DNA of 64,000 bases, from contig NZ_JBLWFS010000010.1 in assembly GCF_048323755.1 (NCBI RefSeq), positions 79,100 to 143,099 on the forward strand, in the 5' to 3' direction. Source of the stretch: Alkalihalobacterium sp048323755 (GTDB lineage Bacteria; Bacillota; Bacilli; Bacillales; Bacillaceae_F). This document shows positions 8,812-16,983 of the stretch, in pieces. The position numbers and the translations under genes are program-made. The notes under the pieces are model-generated. The model had not been told where the DNA came from and made no database searches. It saw only the letters and a list, made by a program, of their open reading frames with translations. How positions within the stretch are numbered: the first letter of the stretch is position 1; each line of letters begins with the position of its first letter.

Positions 8812-9309
8812 GTGATCGTCAACTTTAATGAAATTAACCATCACTTTTATATGCAAGTGGCATTAAAGGAAGCTGAAGAAGCTGGTAAGCGCGGGGATAC
8901 ACCAATCGGTTCGATCATTGTACATAATGATGTGGTTATATCACGAGGTTCTAATCGGACGTTCACACAAGGAAATGATTTAGCGCATGCAGAAATCAAT
9001 GCAATGAATAACTGCAACGCTTTCCTTAAACAAAATGCTTTGAACTGTATCCTGTACACAACCGTTGAACCGTGTATGATGTGTTTATCTACGATAATTA
9101 CTGCAAACATTAGAAACGTTGTCTTTGCCTTAGAGGATAAAAGCTTGGATATGGAGCATTTTATAAATTCGAACACTTTCATAAATAAACGTTTGCAAAA
9201 CTATCAAGGTGGGGTGCTGTCAGATCAATCGGCGCAAATTTTGAGAAGCTATAATTCACATTTAGCTACGATTATGATAAATGGGTTAGAGGCAGAGCCA
9301 TTACCGTGA
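8812..9309 (+). CDS. Nucleoside/CMP-type zinc deaminase
   Basis: 165 aa. The zinc-dependent deaminase fold shows HAEINAMNN (zinc His and catalytic Glu) and TVEPCMMCLSTI (zinc cysteines in PCxxC). The order and spacing fit the tadA / guanine deaminase / riboflavin-type superfamily (cytidine deaminase-like). The C-terminal third lacks the tail expected of housekeeping TadA, so it is probably a nucleobase or nucleoside deaminase of unknown substrate. Start is GTG at 8812 with AAGGAGGT at 8798-8805; an ATG two bases earlier runs straight into a stop. It stands alone. Confidence 0.85.
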   Translation: MIVNFNEINHHFYMQVALKEAEEAGKRGDTPIGSIIVHNDVVISRGSNRTFTQGNDLAHAEINAMNNCNAFLKQNALNCILYTTVEPCMMCLSTIITANIRNVVFALEDKSLDMEHFINSNTFINKRLQNYQGGVLSDQSAQILRSYNSHLATIMINGLEAEPLP

Positions 9310-9346
9310 GTGGTTGCGGTTTTAGGGTGAAGCAAGTAGTCTAGTG

Positions 9347-9470
9347 GTAGTATGTAAGTTGAGGTTATCGGGTGAACAAAGTGCCAGGGGTGACAAGTGA
9401 GTTATCGGGTGAACAAACTGCCGGGAATGAAAAGTGAGTTATCGGATAGACAAAGCGTCAGGGATAAAAT
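9347..9470. repeat. Three tandem copies of a 36-37-base unit (family R2)
   Basis: Imperfect copies beginning GTTATCGGGTGAACAAA (near 9364 and 9401) and GTTATCGGATAGACAAA (near 9438), each followed by a G-rich half (GTGCCAGGGGTGACAAGTGA and variants). It is a local direct repeat in the spacer after the deaminase gene. No function can be assigned from sequence. Confidence 0.7.
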
Positions 9471-9480
9471 TGAGTTTAGA

Positions 9481-9657
9481 GGACTGAGAGGCCTTTATTT
9501 ATGCAAAAACTGCCCATTTTACTCTTTTGGAGGACTCAGAGGCCTCTATTTTACTTATAAGCCACGGTTTTCTCCTGAATATCAGTGAATAAGGGCCTGT
9601 GAGTCCGCTAAATTCTAGAAATCGATGCTTTAGTGCCAAATAAGAGCCTGTGAGTCC
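9481..9657. repeat. Large inverted repeat built from four copies of a 19-base motif (family R3)
   Basis: The motif GGACTCAGAGGCCTCTATT occurs twice on the plus strand (9481-9499 and 9532-9550) and twice on the minus strand (9588-9606 and 9639-9657). The offset within each pair is 51 bases, so the whole block is a palindrome about 180 bases across whose RNA could fold into a long stem. Any short frame running through it is a product of the repeat and is not called as a gene. Confidence 0.7.
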
Positions 9658-9701
9658 TCTTAAATTACATTACAGGTAATTGACGAACGAGCTTTCAACA
9701 T

Positions 9702-9733
9702 GAAAACCGCATGGGAAGCGAATCCCACACGGT
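9702..9733 (-). terminator. Hairpin downstream of the formate-tetrahydrofolate ligase gene
   Basis: AACCGCATGGGA and TCCCACACGGTT pair with two mismatches. It lies 13 bases past the stop of the minus-strand ligase gene. The following T-run is short, so it is a probable, not certain, terminator. Confidence 0.65.
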
Positions 9734-9745
9734 TTAGAGTATTAT

Positions 9746-11434
9746 CTAGAACAGCCCTAAAGCACGACCGTCTTCATCGACATCCATCTTTAACGCAGCT
9801 GGTTCTTTTGGAAGTCCAGGCATTGTCATGACATTACCAGAAAGAGCGACGAGGAAGCCAGCTCCAATTGAAGGTTTGAATTCGCGGATCGTAATTGTAA
9901 AGTCAGTCGGCCTACCGAGCTTCGTTGGATCATCTGATAGAGAAACTGGAGTCTTTGCCATACAAATCGGCAAGTTATCCCAACCTAATGCTTCATACTG
10001 GGCCATTTGCTTTTTGGCTTTATCGGAAAACTCAACTGTTTTGGCTCCATAAACGGTTTGGGCAATTTTTAAGATCTTATTTGGAATCGAGTCACTCACA
10101 TCATATAACGGTTTGAACGAATGAGTATTTTGCTCCATAGCTTGAAGAACTTGTTGAGCTAGTTCGAGTCCACCTTCACCGCCTTTTTCCCAAACTTCAG
10201 TAAGGGCAACCGCGTATCCTTCTCCACTACAAAATGCTTTTAAAGTATCTACTTCTTGGTCTGTATCTGACGTAAATCGGTTAATCGCAACAACAAACGG
10301 CAAGTTAAATGCTTGGATTGTTTCGATATGTTTCTGTAAATTACTTAATCCAGCCTTTAACGCTTCGATATTTTCCATATGTAACTCTTGTTTAGAAACG
10401 CCGCCATGCATTTTTAACGCTCGAATCGTTGCTACGATGACAACAGTTTCTGGCTTTATATCAGCAAATCGAGATTTAATGTTTAAGAACTTTTCAGCTC
10501 CTAAATCAGCACCAAATCCTGCTTCAGTAATGACAATATCGCTCAACTTCTGCGCCATTTTCGTTGCGATGACACTATTGCAGCCGTGAGCAATATTTGC
10601 AAATGGTCCGCCATGGATTAACGCCGGTGTGTGTTCAATCGTTTGTACGAGATTTGGTTTAATCGCATCCTTTAATAAAAGCGTTAGAGCGCCTTCTACG
10701 CCGAGGTCTGCAACGGTTACAGGTTCTTGATCGAAATTGTAAGCGACAACAATTTTTGCTAAACGTTGTTTTAAGTCTTTCAAGTCGGTGGCTAAACAGA
10801 AAACAGCCATAATTTCTGAAGCGACCGTAATATCAAATCCATCCTCACGTGGTACCCCTTGAATAGGGCCTCCTAAACCAACCACGACTTGACGTAAGGC
10901 ACGGTCATTTAGGTCCACAACTCGTTTCCAGACAATCCGTCTCGTATCAATACGAAGCTCGTTTCCTTGGTGAATGTGGTTATCTAAAAAGGCCGCTAAT
11001 GCATTATTCGCGGTTGTAATCGCATGAATATCGCCAGTGAAATGGAGGTTAATTTCTTCCATAGGTAACACTTGCGAGTATCCTCCACCTGCAGCACCGC
11101 CTTTAATCCCCATCGTTGGTCCAAGCGATGGTTCACGTAAAGCAATCATTGCGTTTTTACCTAGCTTGTTTAAAGCTTGTCCTAAACCAACCGTTACTGT
11201 TGATTTTCCTTCACCGGCCGGGGTTGGGTTGATCGCCGTAACTAACACGACTTTTCCGTCTGGTTGATCAGCGAGACGCGTCATTATATCGAGTGAAATT
11301 TTTGCTTTATAGTGACCATGTAACTCTAATTCTTCATCTAAAATGTTAAGCTGTTCTTTAAATTGTTGAATGGGCTTTAATGTTGCAGCTTGCGCAATTT
11401 CTATATCTGATTTTATTTTTTTATTTGTCTTCAT
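9746..11434 (-). CDS. fhs: Formate-tetrahydrofolate ligase
   Basis: 562 aa, full length for the family. It makes 10-formyl-tetrahydrofolate from formate, ATP and tetrahydrofolate in the cytosol, feeding purine and one-carbon metabolism. Motifs: the ATP-binding loop NPTPAGEGKSTV (residues about 69-80), then REPSLGPTMGIKGGAAGGGY, EINLHFTGDIHAIT, and the C-terminal ALSGNVMTMPGLPKEPAA. All are characteristic. The gene is monocistronic between two repeat-rich spacers. The start ATG at 11434 is preceded on the minus strand by GGAGAAGGGATGA. No folate riboswitch could be made out upstream by eye. Confidence 0.97.
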   Translation of the reverse strand: MKTNKKIKSDIEIAQAATLKPIQQFKEQLNILDEELELHGHYKAKISLDIMTRLADQPDGKVVLVTAINPTPAGEGKSTVTVGLGQALNKLGKNAMIALREPSLGPTMGIKGGAAGGGYSQVLPMEEINLHFTGDIHAITTANNALAAFLDNHIHQGNELRIDTRRIVWKRVVDLNDRALRQVVVGLGGPIQGVPREDGFDITVASEIMAVFCLATDLKDLKQRLAKIVVAYNFDQEPVTVADLGVEGALTLLLKDAIKPNLVQTIEHTPALIHGGPFANIAHGCNSVIATKMAQKLSDIVITEAGFGADLGAEKFLNIKSRFADIKPETVVIVATIRALKMHGGVSKQELHMENIEALKAGLSNLQKHIETIQAFNLPFVVAINRFTSDTDQEVDTLKAFCSGEGYAVALTEVWEKGGEGGLELAQQVLQAMEQNTHSFKPLYDVSDSIPNKILKIAQTVYGAKTVEFSDKAKKQMAQYEALGWDNLPICMAKTPVSLSDDPTKLGRPTDFTITIREFKPSIGAGFLVALSGNVMTMPGLPKEPAALKMDVDEDGRALGLF

Positions 11435-11665
11435 AGTTCATCCCTTCTCCACTCGTAACAGTAAATTGATGTATCTCAGAAAAGTATATTCGGGCCCCTA
11501 CTTAAATATAGCAAAATAGGTATAAAAATCAAAGGAAATCAAAGAGAGGATTGGGAAGTAAGCTGGAGGTGTGACTTACTTTAAAGCGTTAAAAGGTGAG
11601 GGAGAGCTAAATGATATTTTGAAAAAGTAAATGAGATAGAGCTGGGAGTGTTCATTCACCAAATT
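11435..11665. other. Upstream region of fhs
   Basis: Promoter-bearing spacer for the minus-strand fhs gene. It contains no credible gene. A purine-rich stretch near 11560-11650 has no resemblance to the other repeat families. Confidence 0.35.
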
Positions 11666-11773
11666 ATTTTTTCTCATAGAATGTTGCTCCTTGCTTGGTC
11701 GAGAGCCAAGCAGAGGCTCGTCTCTTCAGCTGTACGTGAGGGATTGAAAGCAACTAAGGTTGGGAAAACAGCC
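11666..11773 (-). mobile_element. MITE-like hairpin element, copy C (minus orientation, diverged)
   Basis: On the minus strand it reads GGCTGTTTTC at one end, then AGTTGCTTTC, a region with TGAAGAGACGAGCC and GCTTGGCTC, and GCAAGGAGCAACATT before the final TGAGAAAA. This is the same order of blocks as the better-preserved copy at 49661-49803. It has no coding capacity, so if mobile it would depend on a transposase elsewhere. Confidence 0.6.
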
Positions 11774-11787
11774 AAACACAGAAAGAA

Positions 11788-11808
11788 ACTTCACTATAAA
11801 AGTGAAGT
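11788..11808. repeat. Perfect 8-bp hairpin
   Basis: ACTTCACT ataaa AGTGAAGT, just outside the MITE-like copy. No T-run follows. The next 220 bases, up to the erythromycin esterase-like gene, hold nothing recognisable. Confidence 0.4.
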
Positions 11809-12028
11809 AATTGAGGAGAAATGATAATAATAGTGGCCTCTTCTTAGGAGGAATAACATGAAGGAGTTTGTTATCCGATAGGTTTAACGAGGCCAGATTA
11901 AACCTTTAAATTATATATATGTTTAGATCCTTAGTTTTATGACTAAAGTAAATGAAATTCATATAAAATTTTATAGATCGAAAAATGCACGCCATATTTT
12001 GTTAAAAATTAGCGCTCAAAATACTCTT

Positions 12029-13279
12029 TTAAAGCGGGGAAAGAGCTGTTGTTTTATCGATATGAATAAAGGCATCGTAACGTTGGGATATCCGGGATGG
12101 AACATAATTGCCGTGATGTTCAAGTTCAGGATGATAAACAACTCCAATCGCACGATGGCCAATCACATTAGAGAAAAGCTCTTTATTCTCTTCTGTAAAC
12201 AGTAAAAATTGGTTAGATGCATTTGCATGATGAAGTACTTCTTCCCAGCTGCCTCTAACGCCTTGAGGGACAGTCATAACTTGAGCAGGTGAACCCCATT
12301 CCGTTCCCGCAATAACAGTACCTTCGTATGTACCAAACCCTACCGCATACACTTGATTTTCCCCGAAAACCTCTCGAGTTAATTGTCCGACATTGACCAT
12401 TCCCTCTTTAGCCATATCGGTAGCGCGCGCATCGCCAATATGGGTGTTATGTTCCCAGACAATGCCCTTAGCAGAAGAGCCATAAAACTCACTAATATGT
12501 TGTAGCGCTTCGACCATATGACGATCGCGAATATTCCATGACTCATTATCGTTCGTCACCATCGTGTGGTAATAATGTTCAGCATTCATAGCTGCGATCG
12601 CATTAATATTCATATTTAAGTTTGCTTCAGGATCCTGATCGTACATCTTCTTGTTTTCTTTTATAGTTGATAACAGTTCCATCACTTCACTCATGCAGTC
12701 TTCGCCATAAAAGGCCGCTGAAATCCCATAGTTTTCAGGTTTCCTGTGATAAGGTTCAAAGCATTCGATTGCTTGTAGCGCTATGTCCAAATCAGGGGAT
12801 TTAATCTTTTTTAAATAATCAACAATCGCTTCCATAGACTCCCATAAGCTATACACATCTATTCCGTAAAAGCCTATTTTTCGATCGGTTTGTTGTTGAT
12901 TGTAAGCGTGAAGCCATTCGATGAGATCGACCATTTCGCGGTTCGCCCACATCCAACTCGGCCAACGCTTGAACGATTTTTTTAATACATCTTCAGCACT
13001 TGAGTACTCGGGGGCCATTCCTTTAATGTAACGATTGACTTCATAACAAGCAGGCCAATCTCCCTCGACGGCAATAAAGGAAAATTGATGCTCTTGAATG
13101 AGCTGCTTCGTAATGTCAGCCCGGACTGTATAAAATTCACTCGTTCCATGACTCGCTTCACCGAGCAGTGCATACTTCGCTTGACCAGCTTTCTGGATTA
13201 ACGGTTCGAGGTCCGCTGTCTTATTAAATGGAACCGCATGTTTTTTAATATGGTCAGTTAATTCGCTTGTTGTAATCAA
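12029..13279 (-). CDS. Erythromycin esterase family protein
   Basis: About 416 aa. Matches the erythromycin esterase/succinoglycan-biosynthesis-like family: LLGEASHGTSEFY near residue 40, FIAVEGDWPACYEVN, WMWANREMVDLIEWL, and VWEHNTHIGDARA in the C-terminal half, which supply the His and Glu residues of the active site. Chromosomal Bacillus members form clades distinct from plasmid EreA/EreB, and most have no shown macrolide activity, so resistance should not be assumed. Start: TTG at 13279 follows GAGGTGA by 5 bases; GTG at 13288 is inside that ribosome site and would add three residues. Monocistronic. Confidence 0.85.
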   Translation of the reverse strand: MITTSELTDHIKKHAVPFNKTADLEPLIQKAGQAKYALLGEASHGTSEFYTVRADITKQLIQEHQFSFIAVEGDWPACYEVNRYIKGMAPEYSSAEDVLKKSFKRWPSWMWANREMVDLIEWLHAYNQQQTDRKIGFYGIDVYSLWESMEAIVDYLKKIKSPDLDIALQAIECFEPYHRKPENYGISAAFYGEDCMSEVMELLSTIKENKKMYDQDPEANLNMNINAIAAMNAEHYYHTMVTNDNESWNIRDRHMVEALQHISEFYGSSAKGIVWEHNTHIGDARATDMAKEGMVNVGQLTREVFGENQVYAVGFGTYEGTVIAGTEWGSPAQVMTVPQGVRGSWEEVLHHANASNQFLLFTEENKELFSNVIGHRAIGVVYHPELEHHGNYVPSRISQRYDAFIHIDKTTALSPL

Positions 13280-13556
13280 TTTCTTCACCTCGGGCTTAGT
13301 ATGAGCGGGAATGAGCCAAGGAATTCCAGTTGGTGGAGGAAAGAAGAGGTGGGGTGGGAAATTAAAAAATGGGAGAAAGCGTTAATTAGAGTATCTAAAA
13401 TCTTGTAGCTTAAGGACAATGGTTTGGAGACTTCTATTGAATACCTAATTTGTTCTTAATAATAAACTGTAAACACCTTTTAAAATCCTTAACGACACCT
13501 TTAAGTAATAACGCTATAATAAACCTATAAATCCATTCTCCATGGAGGTTACCTCG

Positions 13557-14552
13557 ATGAATGAAAAGCAATCGACAAAACAACGACTATTGATCATTAG
13601 GGATTTGTTGAAAAAATACACCGACGAACAGAATGAACTAACAATAAGAGAGTTAGTAGACTTGTATTATGAAAACACGGAAGAGACGGTGGGGCATAAG
13701 GCAATCCGAGACGACCTCAAAGAGTTAGCAGAATCAGGTCTGTTTGATGTTATAGAAAATCACGAAAAAAACGGGGTTGAAAAATATTACAGCCACCAAA
13801 CCCGCTTATTCGAAATTCATGAGTTACGCCTTTTAATTGATGCTGTTTCTTCAGCGAAGTTTATCACGCAATCAGAAACCGAAAATCTAGTAAATAAATT
13901 AAAAAAGATGACGAGTTATCATCTAGCAAAACAACTTGAAAATCGAATTTTACTACCAGCTGGTACAAAGACAGAAAATAAGAGTGTCAGAAATACGATC
14001 AACTCCTTGCATGAAGCCATTTGGAAACAACAGACGATCCAATTTCAATATGGAAAATATAATCTTTCCAAAGAATTTCAACTGAATAGAAATGGAGATT
14101 CTTATCTGGTTAAACCGTATGCCCTTGTCTGGAATAATGAATTTTACTATCTGATTGGCGAGTTTGTTCCAGAAGGCGATATTCGTCATTATCGAATTGA
14201 CCGAATGCGAAATGTTGGGGTGACTGAGAATACGTTTATTCTCGATCCTCATTTTAATATGAATCATTATGCGCAAACCTTGTTTCACATGTACTCGGGA
14301 GAAGAAAGAAGCATTGAGATTGAGTTCGTTAATCAATTACTTAATGTGGTGATCGATCGGTTTGGTTTAAATGTAAATATTCGTCCACATACAGAAGATA
14401 CGTTTCGAATAACGACCAATGCGGTAATTAGTGACGGATTAGTGCGCTGGTTGCTAACATGGGGCAGCGACGCAAAAGTACTTACGCCACCGTCATTGGT
14501 TGAACGGATGAAAACAGAAGCGGAAAAGCTGTATAAACAGTACCAGCAATAA
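13557..14552 (+). CDS. WYL-domain transcriptional regulator
   Basis: 331 aa. An N-terminal helix-turn-helix (about residues 8-70, with TIRELVDLYYENT and KAIRDDLKELAESGLFDV) is followed by a WYL domain (about 140-230) with YLVKPYALVWNNEFYYLIGE and RHYRIDRM. WYL regulators sense nucleic-acid or nucleotide ligands and often control DNA-damage or defence genes; here no such gene is adjacent. ATG at 13557 is preceded by GGAGG 8 bases upstream; the in-frame ATG at 13542 overlaps that site. A -10-like TATAAT lies 30-45 bases upstream. Confidence 0.85.
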   Translation: MNEKQSTKQRLLIIRDLLKKYTDEQNELTIRELVDLYYENTEETVGHKAIRDDLKELAESGLFDVIENHEKNGVEKYYSHQTRLFEIHELRLLIDAVSSAKFITQSETENLVNKLKKMTSYHLAKQLENRILLPAGTKTENKSVRNTINSLHEAIWKQQTIQFQYGKYNLSKEFQLNRNGDSYLVKPYALVWNNEFYYLIGEFVPEGDIRHYRIDRMRNVGVTENTFILDPHFNMNHYAQTLFHMYSGEERSIEIEFVNQLLNVVIDRFGLNVNIRPHTEDTFRITTNAVISDGLVRWLLTWGSDAKVLTPPSLVERMKTEAEKLYKQYQQ

Positions 14553-14625
14553 CTTAGATTACATTATAAGCACACGTAAAACGCAATAAGAATAAAAAAC
14601 CACAGCCTGTTTAGTTTAAATAATG

Positions 14626-14674
14626 TTGACAAAATGAACAGAACGCAATAAATTATATATAGACCAGTTGTTAT
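14626..14674 (+). promoter_or_regulatory. Promoter and operator of the TetR gene
   Basis: TTGACA at 14626-14631 is followed by AT-rich DNA and by the LmrA/YxaF-type operator ATAGACCAGTTGTTAT at 14659-14674. A second similar box lies upstream of the oxidoreductase gene (15319-15333). The established LmrA/YxaF box is close to ATAGACCAGTCTAT, so autoregulation by the TetR protein is expected. Confidence 0.65.
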
Positions 14675-14694
14675 AATTTCAAGGTGGTAGTTGT

Positions 14695-15267
14695 ATGAGT
14701 GAACAGAAAAAATCGTCTAAAGAAAAAATTATAGAAACTGCCTCAAGGCTATTTCAAACCCAAGGATACCATGCGACAGGACTCAATCAGATTACAAAAG
14801 AAAGCGGATCACCTAAAGGATCTTTGTATTACTATTTCCCAGAGGGGAAAGAACAACTTGCCAGTGTTGCAGTCGAACGGACTGCTGAATTAGTTTCCAA
14901 CCGGATAAAAGAAGGGTTGAAGAAAAGTAAAGACCCGGCCGAAGCTATTCAAAATTTCATAAATGATTTAGCAGATGCCTTTGAAAATCGAGAGTCCCAA
15001 CAAGGATTACCAGTTGCGGCAGTAGCATTAGAAACTGCACATTCAAGTGAAGTCATTCGTCTATCATGCCAAAAAGCTTATGAAACATGGCACCAAGTCT
15101 TTGCGGAAAAGTTATTAGATAGTGGTTTTGAAAAAGAAAAAGCATTGGAGCTTGGTTTAGTCATCAATGCGATGATTGAAGGTGCATTTATTAATGTGTT
15201 TACAAAAAAAGATAGTGAACCGTTACGTCAAATCGCCCGTTATATTCCACTTTTGTTAGCTAAATGA
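14695..15267 (+). CDS. TetR family regulator, LmrA/YxaF-like
   Basis: 190 aa. The N-terminal helix-turn-helix reads IIETASRLFQTQGYHATGLN then ESGSPKGSLYYYFPEGKEQL, the specific variant found in the LmrA/YxaF (QdoR-related) subfamily; the C-terminal domain is the ligand pocket. Those regulators respond to flavonoids or drugs and repress efflux or oxygenase genes. Here the repressed partner is probably the NmrA-type oxidoreductase 140 bases downstream, since both promoters carry the same operator type. GGTGGTAG precedes the ATG. Confidence 0.88.
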   Translation: MSEQKKSSKEKIIETASRLFQTQGYHATGLNQITKESGSPKGSLYYYFPEGKEQLASVAVERTAELVSNRIKEGLKKSKDPAEAIQNFINDLADAFENRESQQGLPVAAVALETAHSSEVIRLSCQKAYETWHQVFAEKLLDSGFEKEKALELGLVINAMIEGAFINVFTKKDSEPLRQIARYIPLLLAK

Positions 15268-15268
15268 G

Positions 15269-15304
15269 AAGGTGTACTTTATAAAAAAAGTAGACCTTTT
15301 ATTT
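15269..15304 (+). terminator. Terminator between tetR and the oxidoreductase gene
   Basis: AAGGTGTACTTT pairs with AAAGTAGACCTT and runs into TTTTATTTT. Confidence 0.78.
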
Positions 15305-15318
15305 TAGACCTTTATTAT

Positions 15319-15333
15319 ATAGACTGGTCTACT
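15319..15333 (+). promoter_or_regulatory. LmrA/YxaF-type operator upstream of the oxidoreductase gene
   Basis: ATAGACTGGTCTACT contains near-perfect arms TAGAC and GTCTA. It resembles the operator in front of the tetR gene and sits 75 bases before the oxidoreductase start. Confidence 0.7.
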
Positions 15334-15407
15334 AACAAAATGAGACTACATCATTTTAGATACTAGACATTTATCAAAAATAAAACTGAAGGAGGAGGAG
15401 TATTATC

Positions 15408-16280
15408 ATGAGTCAATCGATTCTAGTGACAGGTGCAACAGGAAATATCGGTTATTATGTTGCAAAAGAGTTAGCAGAAAATAAACAACATGTTCGAGTG
15501 GCCGTTCGCAATGCAGAAAATGAAAGACGAACTTTTGCTAACCTGAATGTTGAAATGGTTGAATTTGATTTTCTTAAGCCCGCAACGTTTACACAAGCAC
15601 TTGATGGAATTCATAAAGTCTTTTTAATAAGACCGCCTCAACTTGCCGACCCGAAAAAAGATATGCAACCATTTATCGATGCTCTAAAGAAAAATAACAT
15701 TGAGCAAATAGTGTTTGTGTCACTAATGGGAGTAGAAAAAAATCCAGTTGTACCACATCGAAAAATTGAGGGTATGATCCGAGAAGCAGCGATTGGTTAT
15801 ACCTTTTTGAGATCGGGATTTTTTATGCAAAACTTAAATACTACGCATCGTGAAGATATTGCTATTCGAAATGAACTGTTTATGCCAGTAGGTAAAGCAA
15901 AGACAAGTTTTATTGATACAAGGGACATTGCATCAGTGGCAACGGTTTGTTTAACAGAGGAAGGACATATAGGGAACAGTTATACGTTAACTGGTGCTAA
16001 GGCGTTGGATTACGACGAAGTCGCAGAAATACTAACCAACACATTGGGGCGAGAGATTGTTTATAATAATCCTGGCGTACTTAAGTTTCGCCGAACGATC
16101 ATACAAAGAGGAACAAAAAAAGAATTTGCCAATGTCATGACAATGCTTTACGTCCTAACGCGATTAGGAACAGCAGAAAAAGTAACGGCAGATGTGGCAA
16201 ATATTTTAAAGCGGGAACCGATATCGTTTGAGCAGTATGCAGAAGATTTTAAAGAAGCTTGGAAATATATCGTTTACTAG
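15408..16280 (+). CDS. NmrA-like NAD(P)-binding oxidoreductase
   Basis: 290 aa. The N-terminal Rossmann loop is ILVTGATGNIGYYVAKEL, followed by VRVAVRNAEN (NADP-type arginines). The middle contains FVSLMGVEKNPVVPHRKIEG and FLRSGFFMQNL, typical of the QOR2/YtfG/NmrA atypical SDR group, which either reduce quinones or sense redox state. GAAGGAGGAGG precedes ATG. It is likely controlled by the adjacent TetR regulator and is followed, 15 bases on, by a membrane protein gene in the same unit. Confidence 0.85.
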   Translation: MSQSILVTGATGNIGYYVAKELAENKQHVRVAVRNAENERRTFANLNVEMVEFDFLKPATFTQALDGIHKVFLIRPPQLADPKKDMQPFIDALKKNNIEQIVFVSLMGVEKNPVVPHRKIEGMIREAAIGYTFLRSGFFMQNLNTTHREDIAIRNELFMPVGKAKTSFIDTRDIASVATVCLTEEGHIGNSYTLTGAKALDYDEVAEILTNTLGREIVYNNPGVLKFRRTIIQRGTKKEFANVMTMLYVLTRLGTAEKVTADVANILKREPISFEQYAEDFKEAWKYIVY

Positions 16281-16295
16281 GGGGAGAGAATTATA

Positions 16296-16697
16296 ATGTA
16301 CAAGGAAAAATTTACTTCGTATTTAAAAATAGGGGCACTCGCAGGAGTAATTACTACTATGCTTGTTAATGTTGTGTTTATTCTAATGGGATTGATTGTC
16401 GGACATGAAACCAATTTTATTGGCCAAGACCGTGATACTTTGTATATCGTCTTCATATCCTTTGCAACCTTTATGGCTTTATTTTTAGGTGGTATTATTT
16501 TTTACATGCTCCAAAAAACGACAAAGAAACAGTTGTTATGGTTTTCGATTGTTGTTTTACTAGGCTTTTTATTCAACACATATACAGCAGAAGTAGATCT
16601 ACATGAGCAATATCAACTTACAGCTCATATCTTACATGTTTTTGTTGGAGGTTTAGCTATCTATTTAATACCGAAGCTTTCAAGAGAGAGACGTTAA
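16296..16697 (+). CDS. Four-helix membrane protein
   Basis: 133 aa with four predicted transmembrane helices (about 12-35, 46-70, 79-95, 104-125) and a positively charged tail. Resembles small DUF6069-type proteins, though that assignment is from general appearance. It begins 15 bases after the oxidoreductase stop, with GGGGGAG as ribosome site, so the two are co-transcribed and probably co-induced. Transport or membrane-modulating roles are possible; none is shown. Confidence 0.7.
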   Translation: MYKEKFTSYLKIGALAGVITTMLVNVVFILMGLIVGHETNFIGQDRDTLYIVFISFATFMALFLGGIIFYMLQKTTKKQLLWFSIVVLLGFLFNTYTAEVDLHEQYQLTAHILHVFVGGLAIYLIPKLSRERR

Positions 16698-16737
16698 AGA
16701 AAATACCAAAAAAGTAATAAATATAATTTTTATGATG

Positions 16738-16769
16738 AAACCGACTAACAGTATGTGTAGTCGGTTTTT
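16738..16769 (+). terminator. Terminator of the TetR-controlled unit
   Basis: AAACCGACTA and TAGTCGGTTTTT form a 9-10-bp stem with a 10-base loop and a T-run. Confidence 0.85.
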
Positions 16770-16983
16770 CAGGTTTTGGTCGTATAGCCTACTTCAAAAC
16801 ACAACATGTATTTGCTTCTTTTTATAACCATACCCAAAAAAGGAAAAGGTCCCATCTTTCATCTGTGTAAAATAAGAGAAGAAATGGAAATCGAGAAAGT
16901 TCATCGAAATTTAATAATTGCACATAGGATAAAGTTTTCGTTTGCTCGAATAACATACTAATTGGAAAAAAGGAGAAATGACA

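Noticed and set aside
9397..9588. 63-aa plus-strand frame
   Set aside because: It runs through two repeat families, has no ribosome site and repeats the same peptide motif (GLRGLY) because the DNA repeats.
11435..11560. Folate or T-box riboswitch upstream of fhs
   Set aside because: No conserved THF-riboswitch or T-box elements (such as the T-box bulge sequence) were recognised by eye.
11939..12205. 88-aa plus-strand frame
   Set aside because: It lies antisense over the end of the erythromycin esterase gene and has no ribosome site.
12029..13279. Macrolide resistance determinant
   Set aside because: Only the family is clear; chromosomal members usually show no macrolide activity, so no resistance claim is made.
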